Shown: positions 33,306-42,437 of the stretch, piece by piece | How positions within the stretch are numbered: the stretch's first letter is position 1 | How the letters are laid out: each line of letters begins with the position of its first letter | Origin: [Pseudomonas] carboxydohydrogena | GTDB lineage: Bacteria > Pseudomonadota > Alphaproteobacteria > Rhizobiales > Xanthobacteraceae | Direction of reading: 5' to 3' | Assembly (NCBI RefSeq): GCF_029030725.1 | Contig: NZ_CP113162.1 | Location: 2,168,501 to 2,232,500, forward strand | DNA: 64,000 bases | Translations under genes and position numbers: made by a program | Notes under the pieces: model-generated | Told to the model about the DNA's origin: nothing | Databases searched by the model: none | Seen by the model: only the letters and a program-made list of their open reading frames with translations

Positions 33306-33515
33306 CGCGCTTCCTCTAGATGCTACGGGCTGTTTTCTAGGATGTTACGGCGCCCTATGGCAAATCCGCCGGTTCCGGGAGGGCCAAGCCGGTCCTGCCC
33401 CCGCCAGCCGCTTTGGACCAAAGATTCCCAGCTTTTGCCGCGATGTGGCCACCTCCGGCAGGCCATTCTGGGCGTGGACGCTGGGCAAAATAGAGAAAAC
33501 AACGGAGACGGGATC

Positions 33516-34193
33516 ATGCGACGGAGAATCCGTTATGCGCTGATCATGGCCGCCATGGCCTTCGCCTGGACCGCCGGTCACACTGGCCCCTCGCAGGCAG
33601 CGCCGCAAGCCGAGGCCACAGCCTCCAGCACAAAACCGCTCGCGCTCGGCAAATTCTCCAAGCACCGCAAGAAGCACATCCGCCGCCACCGTTCTTCAAA
33701 GAAGCATCACGCCAGCGCCAGCACCAAGGATTCATCCAGGATTTCGTCAAAGACGGACAAGGATGACGACACCAAAATCGCAGCCAGGGGCGAAGCGGAT
33801 GCTCCCTTACCGCCCTCCGTCGCCAATGCCCATGCCGAGCTGACCAGCCCTCCTCCGGAGCAGCCGATGGTCGCACAGAACCTGCTGCCCGATTCCTCCA
33901 CCCTGACGGAGACCGATAAGGCCGCCACGGCGGAGCCTGCGCCGAACGGCGTTCAGATCACCACATCCGATCAGTTGAACGACATGGACCGCGATGCAGC
34001 GGCAGCCCCCGCCACTCCACCGGAACCGACCACCGTGGCGCTGGCGCAGATTGCCCAGCCCGCCATCGCTTCGACAGGTGATGAATCCGCATGGCGCAGC
34101 GCTTCGCTGATCGGGAAAATCTTCATCGCCTTCGGCGTGATGCTGACGCTCGCCTCCGCCGCGCGGATGCTATGGCCTCAACGCGCCACGTAA
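33516..34193 (+). CDS. Exported basic His/Lys-rich protein with C-terminal TM segment
   Basis: A 225-residue protein; ATG 33516 lies behind GGAG. Residues 1-28 are a signal peptide (RRIRYALIMAAMAFAWTAG). A strongly basic, His-rich stretch follows at ~45-65 (KFSKHRKKHIRRHRSSKKHH), then a Ser/Asp/Pro-rich disordered region, and one membrane segment near the end (LIGKIFIAFGVMLTLASAARML). I recognise no family. The His-rich tract might bind metal or polyanions. It is divergent from sigF and may be a target of it; this is inference. Its last 24 bases overlap the convergent acetyl-CoA hydrolase gene. Confidence 0.68.
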   Translation: MRRRIRYALIMAAMAFAWTAGHTGPSQAAPQAEATASSTKPLALGKFSKHRKKHIRRHRSSKKHHASASTKDSSRISSKTDKDDDTKIAARGEADAPLPPSVANAHAELTSPPPEQPMVAQNLLPDSSTLTETDKAATAEPAPNGVQITTSDQLNDMDRDAAAAPATPPEPTTVALAQIAQPAIASTGDESAWRSASLIGKIFIAFGVMLTLASAARMLWPQRAT

Positions 34194-36008
34194 CAGCCAG
34201 CGATAGAGGCGCCCGCGCATCGTCGCGGGCGCATCGAGCCCCATCCGCACAAGGCAATCCACATCCTCCGCGTTGCCCGCCGACAGGCCGCGCCACAGAA
34301 GCAACAACAGCGCGACGGGGCTTGAGGCGGCCTGTTGCAATCTCTGCAACGCCGGAATCAGCCGCTGCTCTGTTTCGGTGAAATCCGTTCCGAACGGAAA
34401 CTGCGGCAACAGCCCCTTGTCGCGCAACGGTGCCAGCGCGCGCGCAATGCGTTCGGGTATGTTGGCACGGTGGGCGGGCGGAATCTCGTAAGCCTGCGGC
34501 AGCTTGCCCGCCGCCTTAGCCTGACGCATCAGGTCATCCTGAAAGCGGGAATCCGAAACGCACAGCATCGCCGCGATCACTTCGGCGTCGGACTTTCCGC
34601 GCAGATCGGCGATGCCGTACTCCGTCACCACGATGTCGCGCAGGTGGCGCGGAATGGTGGTGTGGTCGTATGACCAACGGATGTTCGATTCCAGCCGCTT
34701 GCCGTTATGGCGCGTGGCCTCGAGCGTCAGGATCGAACGCGCGCCTTCCAGCGCAAAAGCCTGCGCAACAAAGTTATATTGCCCGCCGACACCGCTCACC
34801 ATCTGGCCATTGCTGAGACCATCGGAGATCGCATCACCGAGCAGCGTCACCATCATCGCATTGTTGACGAAGCGCGCCTTCGGCCGCCCGATGCGCTTTG
34901 CGTCCTCGTCGCCATAAAGCTCGTTGGTGAAGGACACCGGCATCATCTGGATGCGCTCAAGCCTGTCCTGCGGCATCTCGCGCAATGCGCGATAGAACGA
35001 TTTCGGCCCGAGGAAAAACGCCGCGTGCAGCCACGCGCCATCGACCTCGCGACGCACGATGCCCGCCTCGATCAAGCCGAGGAACGCCTCGAAGAACATT
35101 TCGCTGAGACCGTTCAGCCCTTCCGCAAACGGAGCCAGAGCGCGCGAGGGCTGGCCCGGCGACAGGCGGCTGATCGCGTCGCGAAAATCCGCATTGTTGC
35201 GATCGCGCACGATCAGGCCCTGCGCCAGCGCGTCGCCCACCTGCCCGATGCCGATCTGCAATGTGCCGCCGTCCTCGATCAGCGTCGCTGTATGCAGGCC
35301 GATGGCATATTTCGCATCGCCAACCGGCTCTGACGGCGGCGCGAACAGCGGGAAATCCGTCTCCTCGCTGTCGAGGATGGCGTGGAATTCAGAGGCCGCC
35401 AGATCGCCCGGCCCCGGCATGAACGGCAGCTCGGAATTCACCTGCCCGATCAACTTGAAATCGATTTTGCCTTCCGCGCGCGCCTTCAGAAGGTCGAGGG
35501 TGGTGTCGGTGTTGCAGCTCAGGCTGTAACGCACCTCGCCGTTCACGACGCGCTTCGCGACCAGTTGCAGCACGACATTGAGGCCCCGCGTCAGCATCCC
35601 CGCGACGGCATGGGTGTAGTTCGCCGCGATATAGTGCTGCTGGGCGTAACCGTTGTGCAGCCACTTGCCCGCGAGGAAGAAGAATTCCGCGACCTCGATG
35701 TTATCCGGCAGGATACCCGCGTGCAGCCATTTGGCGTAATCGAGATCGGGATAGCCGCCGAACAGCCGTTCGATCACCGGGCCGATGAAGCGCCGCTCCA
35801 GATCGGATTTCGGCGCGGGCTTTTCCAGCGTCAGCGCCGTGAAGATCGTCAGGCTGATTGCGGGATCCGCCGCCACACGTTCGCACAAGGCATTGGCGAT
35901 GTGATTGGCCTTGCCGAGCCCGAGCGGCAGGCCGACCACCAGCTTCGAGCCGCAATCGCGCAGGATCACGTCCGCGAGAACATGGGCATCGGCATAGATT
36001 TTGGACAT
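34170..36008 (-). CDS. Acetyl-CoA hydrolase/transferase family protein
   Basis: A 612-residue protein with ATG 36008. The N-terminal half has the CoA-transferase fold (VVGLPLGLGKANHIANAL, DNIEVAEFFFLAGKWL), and the C-terminal half carries GDAISDGLSNGQMVSGVGGQYNFVAQAFAL and VVTEYGIADLRGKSDAEVIAAML, typical of acetyl-CoA hydrolase/4-hydroxybutyrate CoA-transferase proteins (AcetylCoA_hydro and AcetylCoA_hyd_C). The length is larger than the common 430-500 residues, with extra C-terminal helices, as in a long Rhizobiales subgroup. It probably moves CoA between short-chain acids; the substrate is unknown. Confidence 0.87.
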   Translation of the reverse strand: MSKIYADAHVLADVILRDCGSKLVVGLPLGLGKANHIANALCERVAADPAISLTIFTALTLEKPAPKSDLERRFIGPVIERLFGGYPDLDYAKWLHAGILPDNIEVAEFFFLAGKWLHNGYAQQHYIAANYTHAVAGMLTRGLNVVLQLVAKRVVNGEVRYSLSCNTDTTLDLLKARAEGKIDFKLIGQVNSELPFMPGPGDLAASEFHAILDSEETDFPLFAPPSEPVGDAKYAIGLHTATLIEDGGTLQIGIGQVGDALAQGLIVRDRNNADFRDAISRLSPGQPSRALAPFAEGLNGLSEMFFEAFLGLIEAGIVRREVDGAWLHAAFFLGPKSFYRALREMPQDRLERIQMMPVSFTNELYGDEDAKRIGRPKARFVNNAMMVTLLGDAISDGLSNGQMVSGVGGQYNFVAQAFALEGARSILTLEATRHNGKRLESNIRWSYDHTTIPRHLRDIVVTEYGIADLRGKSDAEVIAAMLCVSDSRFQDDLMRQAKAAGKLPQAYEIPPAHRANIPERIARALAPLRDKGLLPQFPFGTDFTETEQRLIPALQRLQQAASSPVALLLLLWRGLSAGNAEDVDCLVRMGLDAPATMRGRLYRWLLRGALRP

Positions 36009-36231
36009 GCTCTCGCCCCACCATTCAGTATCGCCACGCCCGCGCCGACTGTCATGAGCCGGAGCGCAAGGTCAAGTAAATAAGGCATTTTCCTCGCTTA
36101 TCGCGGTCGGATTGCCACAGCTGCCAACATTTTCACGGGACAGTTTGCCCAAGGTTTGCCGAAGCCCCGCCCGGCCAGTATGACTGCCCCGGAAGTTGCG
36201 GTATCCGCAGTCGCGGAGACTTTGGGGCGTC

Positions 36232-37629
36232 ATGATTCGTTGGCATTCACGGCAGCGTTACGGAGCGGTAACGACCCTGTTGTTGCTGGGTGCGGCATCG
36301 GGCGCGTCTCCCGCGTTCGCCGAAACGCTGCAAGACGCGCTGGTGAAGGCCTACCAGTCCAGCCCGCAGTTGAACGCCTCCCGCGCCCAGCAGCGCGCCA
36401 CCGACGAAAACGTGCCGCAGGCGCTTTCGGGCTACCGGCCGCAGATCATCGCGAGCCTGTCCGCCGGCCTACAGACCGTGCGCAACACCCTGCCCGACAA
36501 CTCGATCCAGACCCAAGGGCAGAAGCCCTGGCAGATCGGCGTCACCGTCACGCAGACGCTGTTCAACGGCTTCAAGACCTCCTCCAGCGTGCGGGTCGCG
36601 GAATTCCAGGTGCTGTCGGGGCGCGAGGCGCTGCGGAATACCGGCCAGGGCGTGCTGCTCGACGCCGTCACGGCTTACATGAACGTGATCGCCAATCAGG
36701 CGCTGGTCGAGACCCAGAAGCTCAACGTGCAGTTCCTGCGCGAGACGCTCGGTGTCGCCCGCACCCGGCTCGCGGCGGGCGATGTCACACCCACCGATAC
36801 CGCGCAGGCCGAGGCGAGGCTCAGCCGCGGGCTGGCCGACCTGAACGCGGCGCAGGTCGCGCTTCAGGTCAGCGAGGCGACTTATGCGCAGGTGATCGGC
36901 GACCGGCCCGGCCATCTGGCCGCTGCCCCGACGGTCGATCGCTTCATCCCTCATACCCAGCAGGCATCGATCGATCTGGCCATCAAGCAAAATCCGGCGG
37001 TGATCGCGGCCAGCTACGATGTCGATGTCGCGACCACGACGATCAGCGTCGCGGAATCCAGCCTGATGCCGCAGGTCACCGTGCAGGGCAATGTTCTGCG
37101 CCAATCGGACGGCGATTCGTATCTCAGTGTGAAACGGTCCGATCAGGCCACCGTGCTCGGCCAGATCACCATGCCTATCTACGACGGCGGCCTCGCCGCC
37201 TCGCAAACACGACAATCCAAGGAACTGGCGATGCAGAGCCGTCAGGTGCTGGAACAGGTCCGCAATCAGGCGCGGACGGCCGCGCTCAGTGCGTTCATCA
37301 CCAACGAAGGCGCCAAGGTCGCCCTCTCCGCCGCCGAAAGCGAAGTGAAAGCCGCGACGGTCGCGCTCGCGGGTGTCCGGCGCGAAGCTCAGGCCGGCCA
37401 GCGCACGACGCTCGATGTGCTGAACTCCCAGGCTGACCTGACCGCCGCGCGCAGCCGCCAGATTCTCAGCCAGCGCGACCGGGTCATCGCCTCCTACACG
37501 CTCTTGAGCGCCATCGGCAAGCTCGATGTCCGCACACTCGGCCTCAACACGCCGGATTACCTGCCCGAGGTGCACTACCATCAGGTGCGCGACGCCTGGC
37601 ACGGCCTGCGCACGCCATCAGGGCAATAG
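36232..37629 (+). CDS. TolC family outer-membrane efflux/secretion channel
   Basis: A 465-residue protein; ATG 36232 is chosen as the start of the signal peptide (residues ~1-31 ending PAFA). It holds two outer-membrane-efflux repeats: ETLQDALVKAYQSSPQLNASRAQQRATDE at the start of the first and ASIDLAIKQNPAVIAASYDVDVA at the start of the second, with QPIYDGG-like strand QITMPIYDGGLA and the long coiled-coil helices expected for a TolC trimer. This is the type of TolC used with type I secretion and RND pumps. It is convergent with the CzcA-like gene, so it is not in that operon, though it could serve it. Confidence 0.9.
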   Translation: MIRWHSRQRYGAVTTLLLLGAASGASPAFAETLQDALVKAYQSSPQLNASRAQQRATDENVPQALSGYRPQIIASLSAGLQTVRNTLPDNSIQTQGQKPWQIGVTVTQTLFNGFKTSSSVRVAEFQVLSGREALRNTGQGVLLDAVTAYMNVIANQALVETQKLNVQFLRETLGVARTRLAAGDVTPTDTAQAEARLSRGLADLNAAQVALQVSEATYAQVIGDRPGHLAAAPTVDRFIPHTQQASIDLAIKQNPAVIAASYDVDVATTTISVAESSLMPQVTVQGNVLRQSDGDSYLSVKRSDQATVLGQITMPIYDGGLAASQTRQSKELAMQSRQVLEQVRNQARTAALSAFITNEGAKVALSAAESEVKAATVALAGVRREAQAGQRTTLDVLNSQADLTAARSRQILSQRDRVIASYTLLSAIGKLDVRTLGLNTPDYLPEVHYHQVRDAWHGLRTPSGQ

Positions 37630-37657
37630 GCAATCCATCATCTTTTCAGGAAGATGG

Positions 37658-37680
37658 ATGCGCGGATCAAGTCCGCGCAT
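37658..37680. repeat. Palindromic intergenic repeat (ATGCGCGGA type)
   Basis: ATGCGCGGA (37658-37666) pairs with TCCGCGCAT (37672-37680) around TCAAG, between two convergent genes. The sequence belongs to the dispersed GATGCGCGGA-TCAAG-TCCGCGCATGACGA class of Bradyrhizobium-like genomes. It may also act as a bidirectional terminator. Confidence 0.55.
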
Positions 37681-37703
37681 GACGAATGAGGGTTTCCGTT
37701 GGC

Positions 37704-40700
37704 TTAAGCCTTCTCGCGCCCGTGCCGTGAGAACAGCAGGATCAGCACAGGCAGCGTGATCAGGATCACGATCGGCGCAATCGCCATGCCCGACACCACC
37801 ACCAGCGCCAGCGGCTTCTGCACCTGCGAACCGATGCCCGTCGACAACGCCGCAGGCAGCAAGCCGATGCCCGCGACGGCGCAGGTCATCAACACGGGTC
37901 GCATCTGCAATTCGCCGGTGCGGATCACCGCCTTGACGCGGTCCACGCCCTCGTCGATGAGCTGGTTGTACTGCGACAGCATGATGATGCCGTCCATCAC
38001 AGCGATGCCGAACAGCGCGATGAAGCCGATCGCCGCCGACACGCTGAACGGCACACCGCTGAACAAGAGGCCGAGCACGCCGCCGAGCACCGCCATCGGG
38101 ATCACGCTCATCGCGAGCATGGTATCGACCATCGAGCCGAAATTGAACCACAGGAGAACGCCAATCAGCGCGAGGCTGATCGGCACCACGATCGACAGCC
38201 GCTTGATCGCATCCTGTAGATTGCTGAACTCGCCGACCCACTCAAGATGCGTGCCCGGAGGCAGCTTCACCTCGGCCTCGACCTTCTCCTGCGCTTCCTG
38301 GATGGTGCTGCCGAGGTCGCGCTCGCGCACCGAGAACTTGATCGGCAGGTAGCGTTCCTGCTGTTCGCGGTAGATGTAGGCCGCGCCGGAAACGAGTTTG
38401 ATAGTCGCGACTTCGCTCAGCGGAATCTGCGTGATGCCATTCGGTCCCTGCGCCGCGATCCGCAGATTCCGGATGCTCTCGGCACTCTTGCGATATTCCG
38501 GCGCGAGGCGGACGACGATCGGGAAATGACGGTCGCTGCCCGGCTCATACAGGTCGCCCGCACTATCGCCACCGATGGCGACGCGGATGGTGGCGTTGAT
38601 GTCGCCCGGAGACAGGCCGTAGCGCGCCGCGCGCACGCGATCGACATCGATCTGGATGGTCGGCTGGCCGAGCGAGGTGAACACCGACAGGTCGGCGATG
38701 CCCCGCACCGTCGCCAACACCGACTTGATCTTGTTGGCGGTCTCCGTGAGTTCGACAAGATCGTTGCCGAACAGCTTGATCGAATTCTCGCCCTTCACGC
38801 CCGACACCGCTTCGGCGACGTTGTCCTGAAGGTATTGCGAGAAGTTGAATTCGACGCCGGGGAACTTCGCCTGAAGCTGGGCGAGCAGTTCCGACGTCAC
38901 CTGATCCTTGTCGTGCGTTCCGGGCCACTGGCTGACGGGTTTCAGCGGCGCGAAGAATTCCGCGTTGAAGAAACCGGCCGCATCGGTGCCGTCATCCGGG
39001 CGGCCGTGCTGCGACACCACCGACTGCACTTCCGGCCGCTTGGCGATCAGGCGACGCATCTCGTTGACGTAGGTGTTGCCTGCTTCGAGGGAGATGGTGG
39101 ACGGCAGCGTGGCGCGTATCCACAGATTGCCTTCCTCGAGTTTAGGCAGGAATTCCAGCCCGAGCATCCGGATCGCGATGAAAGTGATAACCAGCAGCAT
39201 GCCGGCGGCTGCGATCACGTATCTGGTATGCGCCACCGCCCAATTCAGCAGCGGCGCGTAACGCGCATGCAGCCAGCGCACCACCCGCGTTTCGACCTCG
39301 TGAACATGCGCGGGCAGGATGATCGCGCTGAGCGCCGGCGTCACGGTGAAGGTTGCGAGCAGTCCGCCGACCAGCGCGTAGGCATAGGTTCGCGCCATCG
39401 GGCCGAAGATGTTGCCTTCGACGCCGCTCAGCGTGAATAGCGGCAGGAACGCGGCGATGATGATCGCGGCGGCAAAGAAGATCGAACGCGACACGTCCGC
39501 GGCCGCGCTGAAAATCCCGTGGCTCTTCATCCCCATCATCGTCTCGGGAGAAATCGCATCCTCCTCGGTCGTGGACAGTTCGGTGCCGTGCGACAGCCGC
39601 CGGAAGATCGCCTCCACCATGATGACGGTGCCGTCCACGATCAGGCCGAAATCGATGGCGCCGACAGACAGCAGGTTCGCGGATTCGCCCCGCAGCACGA
39701 GAATGATGACGGCGAAGAACAGCGCGAACGGAATCGTGGCGCCGACAATCAGCGCGCTGCGCAGATCGCCGAGGAATAGCCATTGCAGCAGCACGATCAG
39801 GATGATGCCGACAATCATGTTATGCAGTACCGTGGACGTGGTGATGTCGATCAGGTCCTGGCGATCGTAAATGCGCTCAATGCGCACGCCCGGCGGCAGA
39901 ATGTTCGAATTGTTGATTTTTTCGACAGCGTCCACGACCCGCGCAATTGTCGGCGAGCTTTTCTCGCCGCGCCGCATCAGCACGATGCCCTGCACGATAT
40001 CGTCGGCATCGTTCATTCCAGCGATACCGAGGCGCGGCTTGAAGCCGACCTCGACCTTGGCGACGTCCTTGACCAGGATCGGGTTGCCGCCGCTTTGCGA
40101 GATCATGGTGTTGGCCAGATCGTCGACCGAACGGATCAGGCCGACGCCGCGCACCACGGCGGACTGCGCGCCGATGTTAATCGTGTTGCCGCCGACATTG
40201 ATGTTGGCGTTGCCGACCGCCTGCAAGAGCTGCGGCAGCGACAGGCCCGCCGCCGCGAGCTTGTTGAAATCGACCTGCAATTCGTAGGTCTTGGTCTTGC
40301 CGCCCCAGCCGGTGACGTCGATCACACCCGGTATCGAGCGGAAGCGCCGCTGCAACACCCAGTCCTGCAAGGTCTTGAGGTCGAGCACGCTGTAATTCGG
40401 CGGTCCGACGAGACGATAGCGGAAGATTTCACCGACAGCACTCAGCGGCGAGATCTGCGGCTGGGCATTTCCCGGGAGCTGCGGCAATTGCGAAAGCCGG
40501 TTCAGCACCTGCTGCAACGCCTCGTCATAGGTGTAATCGAACGAGAACTGCAATTTGACGTCGGACAATCCGTAGAGCGAGATCGTGCGGATGACGCGCA
40601 GGTTCTTGATGCCCGCTACCTGCGTTTCGATCGGGATCGTGATGTAGCGCTCGATCTCCTCGGCCGACATGCCGGCGCTTTGCGTGACGACATCGACCAT

Positions 40701-40835
40701 CGGCGCGGTCGGGTCCGGATAGGCCTCGATGTTGAGCTGCTGGAATGCGATCAGGCCGCCGATGACCACCGCGGCGAAAATGCCGAGAATGAGGAAGCGG
40801 CGCTGAACGGCGATAGAGACGAGACGGTCGATCAA
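37704..40835 (-). CDS. CzcA/CusA-family heavy-metal RND efflux pump
   Basis: A 1043-residue inner-membrane transporter. The start is TTG 40835, behind GAGGGG; no ATG is near. It has the RND layout of TM1, large periplasmic loop, TM2-7, second loop, TM8-12. The HME-type signature in TM4, AIDFGLIVDGTVIMVEAIF, contains Asp-Phe-Gly and the second Asp that mark divalent-cation (Zn/Co/Cd) rather than Cu(I) pumps. Other markers are EAYPDPTAPMVDVVTQSAGMSAEEIERYITIPIE and LTIPVLILLF-like end. It pairs with the CzcB-like adaptor 118 bases upstream. Metal identity is inferred from the motif only. Confidence 0.92.
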   Translation of the reverse strand: MIDRLVSIAVQRRFLILGIFAAVVIGGLIAFQQLNIEAYPDPTAPMVDVVTQSAGMSAEEIERYITIPIETQVAGIKNLRVIRTISLYGLSDVKLQFSFDYTYDEALQQVLNRLSQLPQLPGNAQPQISPLSAVGEIFRYRLVGPPNYSVLDLKTLQDWVLQRRFRSIPGVIDVTGWGGKTKTYELQVDFNKLAAAGLSLPQLLQAVGNANINVGGNTINIGAQSAVVRGVGLIRSVDDLANTMISQSGGNPILVKDVAKVEVGFKPRLGIAGMNDADDIVQGIVLMRRGEKSSPTIARVVDAVEKINNSNILPPGVRIERIYDRQDLIDITTSTVLHNMIVGIILIVLLQWLFLGDLRSALIVGATIPFALFFAVIILVLRGESANLLSVGAIDFGLIVDGTVIMVEAIFRRLSHGTELSTTEEDAISPETMMGMKSHGIFSAAADVSRSIFFAAAIIIAAFLPLFTLSGVEGNIFGPMARTYAYALVGGLLATFTVTPALSAIILPAHVHEVETRVVRWLHARYAPLLNWAVAHTRYVIAAAGMLLVITFIAIRMLGLEFLPKLEEGNLWIRATLPSTISLEAGNTYVNEMRRLIAKRPEVQSVVSQHGRPDDGTDAAGFFNAEFFAPLKPVSQWPGTHDKDQVTSELLAQLQAKFPGVEFNFSQYLQDNVAEAVSGVKGENSIKLFGNDLVELTETANKIKSVLATVRGIADLSVFTSLGQPTIQIDVDRVRAARYGLSPGDINATIRVAIGGDSAGDLYEPGSDRHFPIVVRLAPEYRKSAESIRNLRIAAQGPNGITQIPLSEVATIKLVSGAAYIYREQQERYLPIKFSVRERDLGSTIQEAQEKVEAEVKLPPGTHLEWVGEFSNLQDAIKRLSIVVPISLALIGVLLWFNFGSMVDTMLAMSVIPMAVLGGVLGLLFSGVPFSVSAAIGFIALFGIAVMDGIIMLSQYNQLIDEGVDRVKAVIRTGELQMRPVLMTCAVAGIGLLPAALSTGIGSQVQKPLALVVVSGMAIAPIVILITLPVLILLFSRHGREKA

Positions 40836-40953
40836 GCCAGCGCCCCTCGATAGGACGCCTGTCGCAGGCCGTCTGCGCCGGTAGCTTCATGCCCGCCGCG
40901 GACGCTCTGGTTTGGCCGCGCGCTGCGGCATCGGCGGATGGATTGAGCCATCA

Positions 40954-42207
40954 TCAGCTGCCAGACGCGGCACGATCGATGAACAGCCCGCCCTTGACGA
41001 CGACCTGCTCGCCGGGGCGGAGATTCTCCGTCACCTCGACAAGATTGCCGCTCGACAGGCCGACCTTCACCGGACGCAATTCGATGGTCTTGTTATCATG
41101 CGCGACCCAGAGCCGGACGTTCTCGGCCTCGTAGATCAGGGCCTGCTTCGGCACAGCCACCGCGGGATGGTCGCCCGGCGAGAAGATCGTGACGTTGGCG
41201 AACATCTCCGGCTTCAAGCTCGCGTCGGAATTGTCGATGGTGGCGCGGATGGTCAGCCGCCGTGTCACCGGATCGATGGCGGTCGCGACATAATTGATCC
41301 GCGCGGTGCGCGTGCGCGTCGGCGACGACAAAACGGTGAAGGAGACATCCTGTCCCACCGCGACATCGTCGGCGTCCGCCTCACGGACATAGCCGGTCAG
41401 CCACACGGTCGACAGATCGCCGATCACGAAGACAGGATCGGTCGCACCTGCATTGATATATTGCCCCGGCCCGACCTTGCGCTGGACCACGGTGCCCGCG
41501 ATCGGCGAAACGACGATCAGTTCCGGATTGATGCGGCCCTTGTCCTGAAAGGAGGCGATGGCGGCATCGCTCAGACCGAGAATCTTCAGGCGATTGCGCG
41601 ACGCCTCGAGCGCCGTCTGCGCCGAACGCATGTCGTTTTCCGCCTGCACCTCAGTCGCCTGCGCGGACTGGTAGTCCTTCAGCGGAATGGCCTTGCCGTC
41701 GAACAACTCCTTGGCGCGCCGCCCTTGCGTCTGCGCAAGATCAAGCGCGGACCGCGCCTTGTTGGTCGCGGTCAGGGCCGCGATGAACTCGTTCTGGGCC
41801 TGCACGGTGTCGGTGGCCTCGAGCACGAACAGAGGCTGCCCCTGATCGACATGATCGCCCGCACGCACCAAAAGCTTCGTCACGCGCCCGGTATAGGGCG
41901 AGAACACCTGGGTGGAGCGGTCCTCATCGATGGAAATCTTGCCTTCAGTGATGTGCTCGGCGCGGAACACCTTTTGCGTGGCAGGGGTCACCGTCAGGCT
42001 CGCCCATTCCATTTCCGTCGGCTTGTAACGAGTCGGATCGCGTGCCGCCTTGCTGGAAATGTCGGACAGTTGCGGAGCCGGAGACAAAAGATGGATGCCA
42101 CCGTAAATCACCGCGCCCGCGCCCAGCACGGCGCAAAGACCGAAAACGGCCCGCCTGGGCCCGATCCGGGCAATGATATCCTTCAAGGAAGGGCGGTGGT
42201 CCAGCAC
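40954..42207 (-). CDS. RND efflux membrane-fusion protein, CzcB-like
   Basis: A 417-residue periplasmic adaptor starting at GTG 42207. One N-terminal membrane anchor (AVFGLCAVLGAGAVIYGGI) precedes the barrel-sandwich hybrid domain (GRVTKLLVRAGDHVDQGQPLFVLEATD), a coiled-coil hairpin (FIAALTATNKARSALDLAQTQGRRAKELFDGKAI) and beta-barrel domains (TVWLTGYVREADADDVAVGQDV). This is the HlyD/CzcB type that bridges a CzcA pump and a TolC channel. No His-rich metal-binding N-terminal extension is present. It is the first gene of a two-gene operon. Confidence 0.9.
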   Translation of the reverse strand: MLDHRPSLKDIIARIGPRRAVFGLCAVLGAGAVIYGGIHLLSPAPQLSDISSKAARDPTRYKPTEMEWASLTVTPATQKVFRAEHITEGKISIDEDRSTQVFSPYTGRVTKLLVRAGDHVDQGQPLFVLEATDTVQAQNEFIAALTATNKARSALDLAQTQGRRAKELFDGKAIPLKDYQSAQATEVQAENDMRSAQTALEASRNRLKILGLSDAAIASFQDKGRINPELIVVSPIAGTVVQRKVGPGQYINAGATDPVFVIGDLSTVWLTGYVREADADDVAVGQDVSFTVLSSPTRTRTARINYVATAIDPVTRRLTIRATIDNSDASLKPEMFANVTIFSPGDHPAVAVPKQALIYEAENVRLWVAHDNKTIELRPVKVGLSSGNLVEVTENLRPGEQVVVKGGLFIDRAASGS

Positions 42208-42295
42208 GCGAACGATCCCGTGAAAGAAGAAAGGCTGTTGTCTTATGGATTATGGCCCGACGGTCGCAACCCAAGTGTGACGGTATCCCGTCAAC

Positions 42296-42319
42296 CCGGC
42301 CGTCTATAGGGCCGGTTTT
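42296..42319 (+). terminator. Hairpin with short T run, upstream of the CzcB-like gene
   Basis: CCGGCC (42296-42301) pairs with GGCCGG (42310-42315) around an eight-base loop, followed by TTTT. No plus-strand gene ends here; on the minus strand it lies in the leader of the efflux operon and could instead be regulatory. Confidence 0.3.
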
Positions 42320-42437
42320 GGCTTTTCGACAATCCAAAACAGCGTGGACGGGCGGAATCCCGATCACTTCTTGGATTATGTGTTAATTTCGCTGCATGGA
42401 AGATGAACAAATGCCCTGAAAGCCAGATCCGGCCGAT

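Noticed and set aside
33343-33370. SigF-dependent promoter before sigF
   Set aside because: GTAACA is present on the minus strand but a convincing -10 element is missing and no second copy is seen upstream of the neighbouring gene.
36232-42207. Single CzcCBA operon including the TolC-family gene
   Set aside because: The TolC-family gene is on the opposite strand, convergent with the CzcA-like gene, and is of the type I secretion class rather than CzcC-like.
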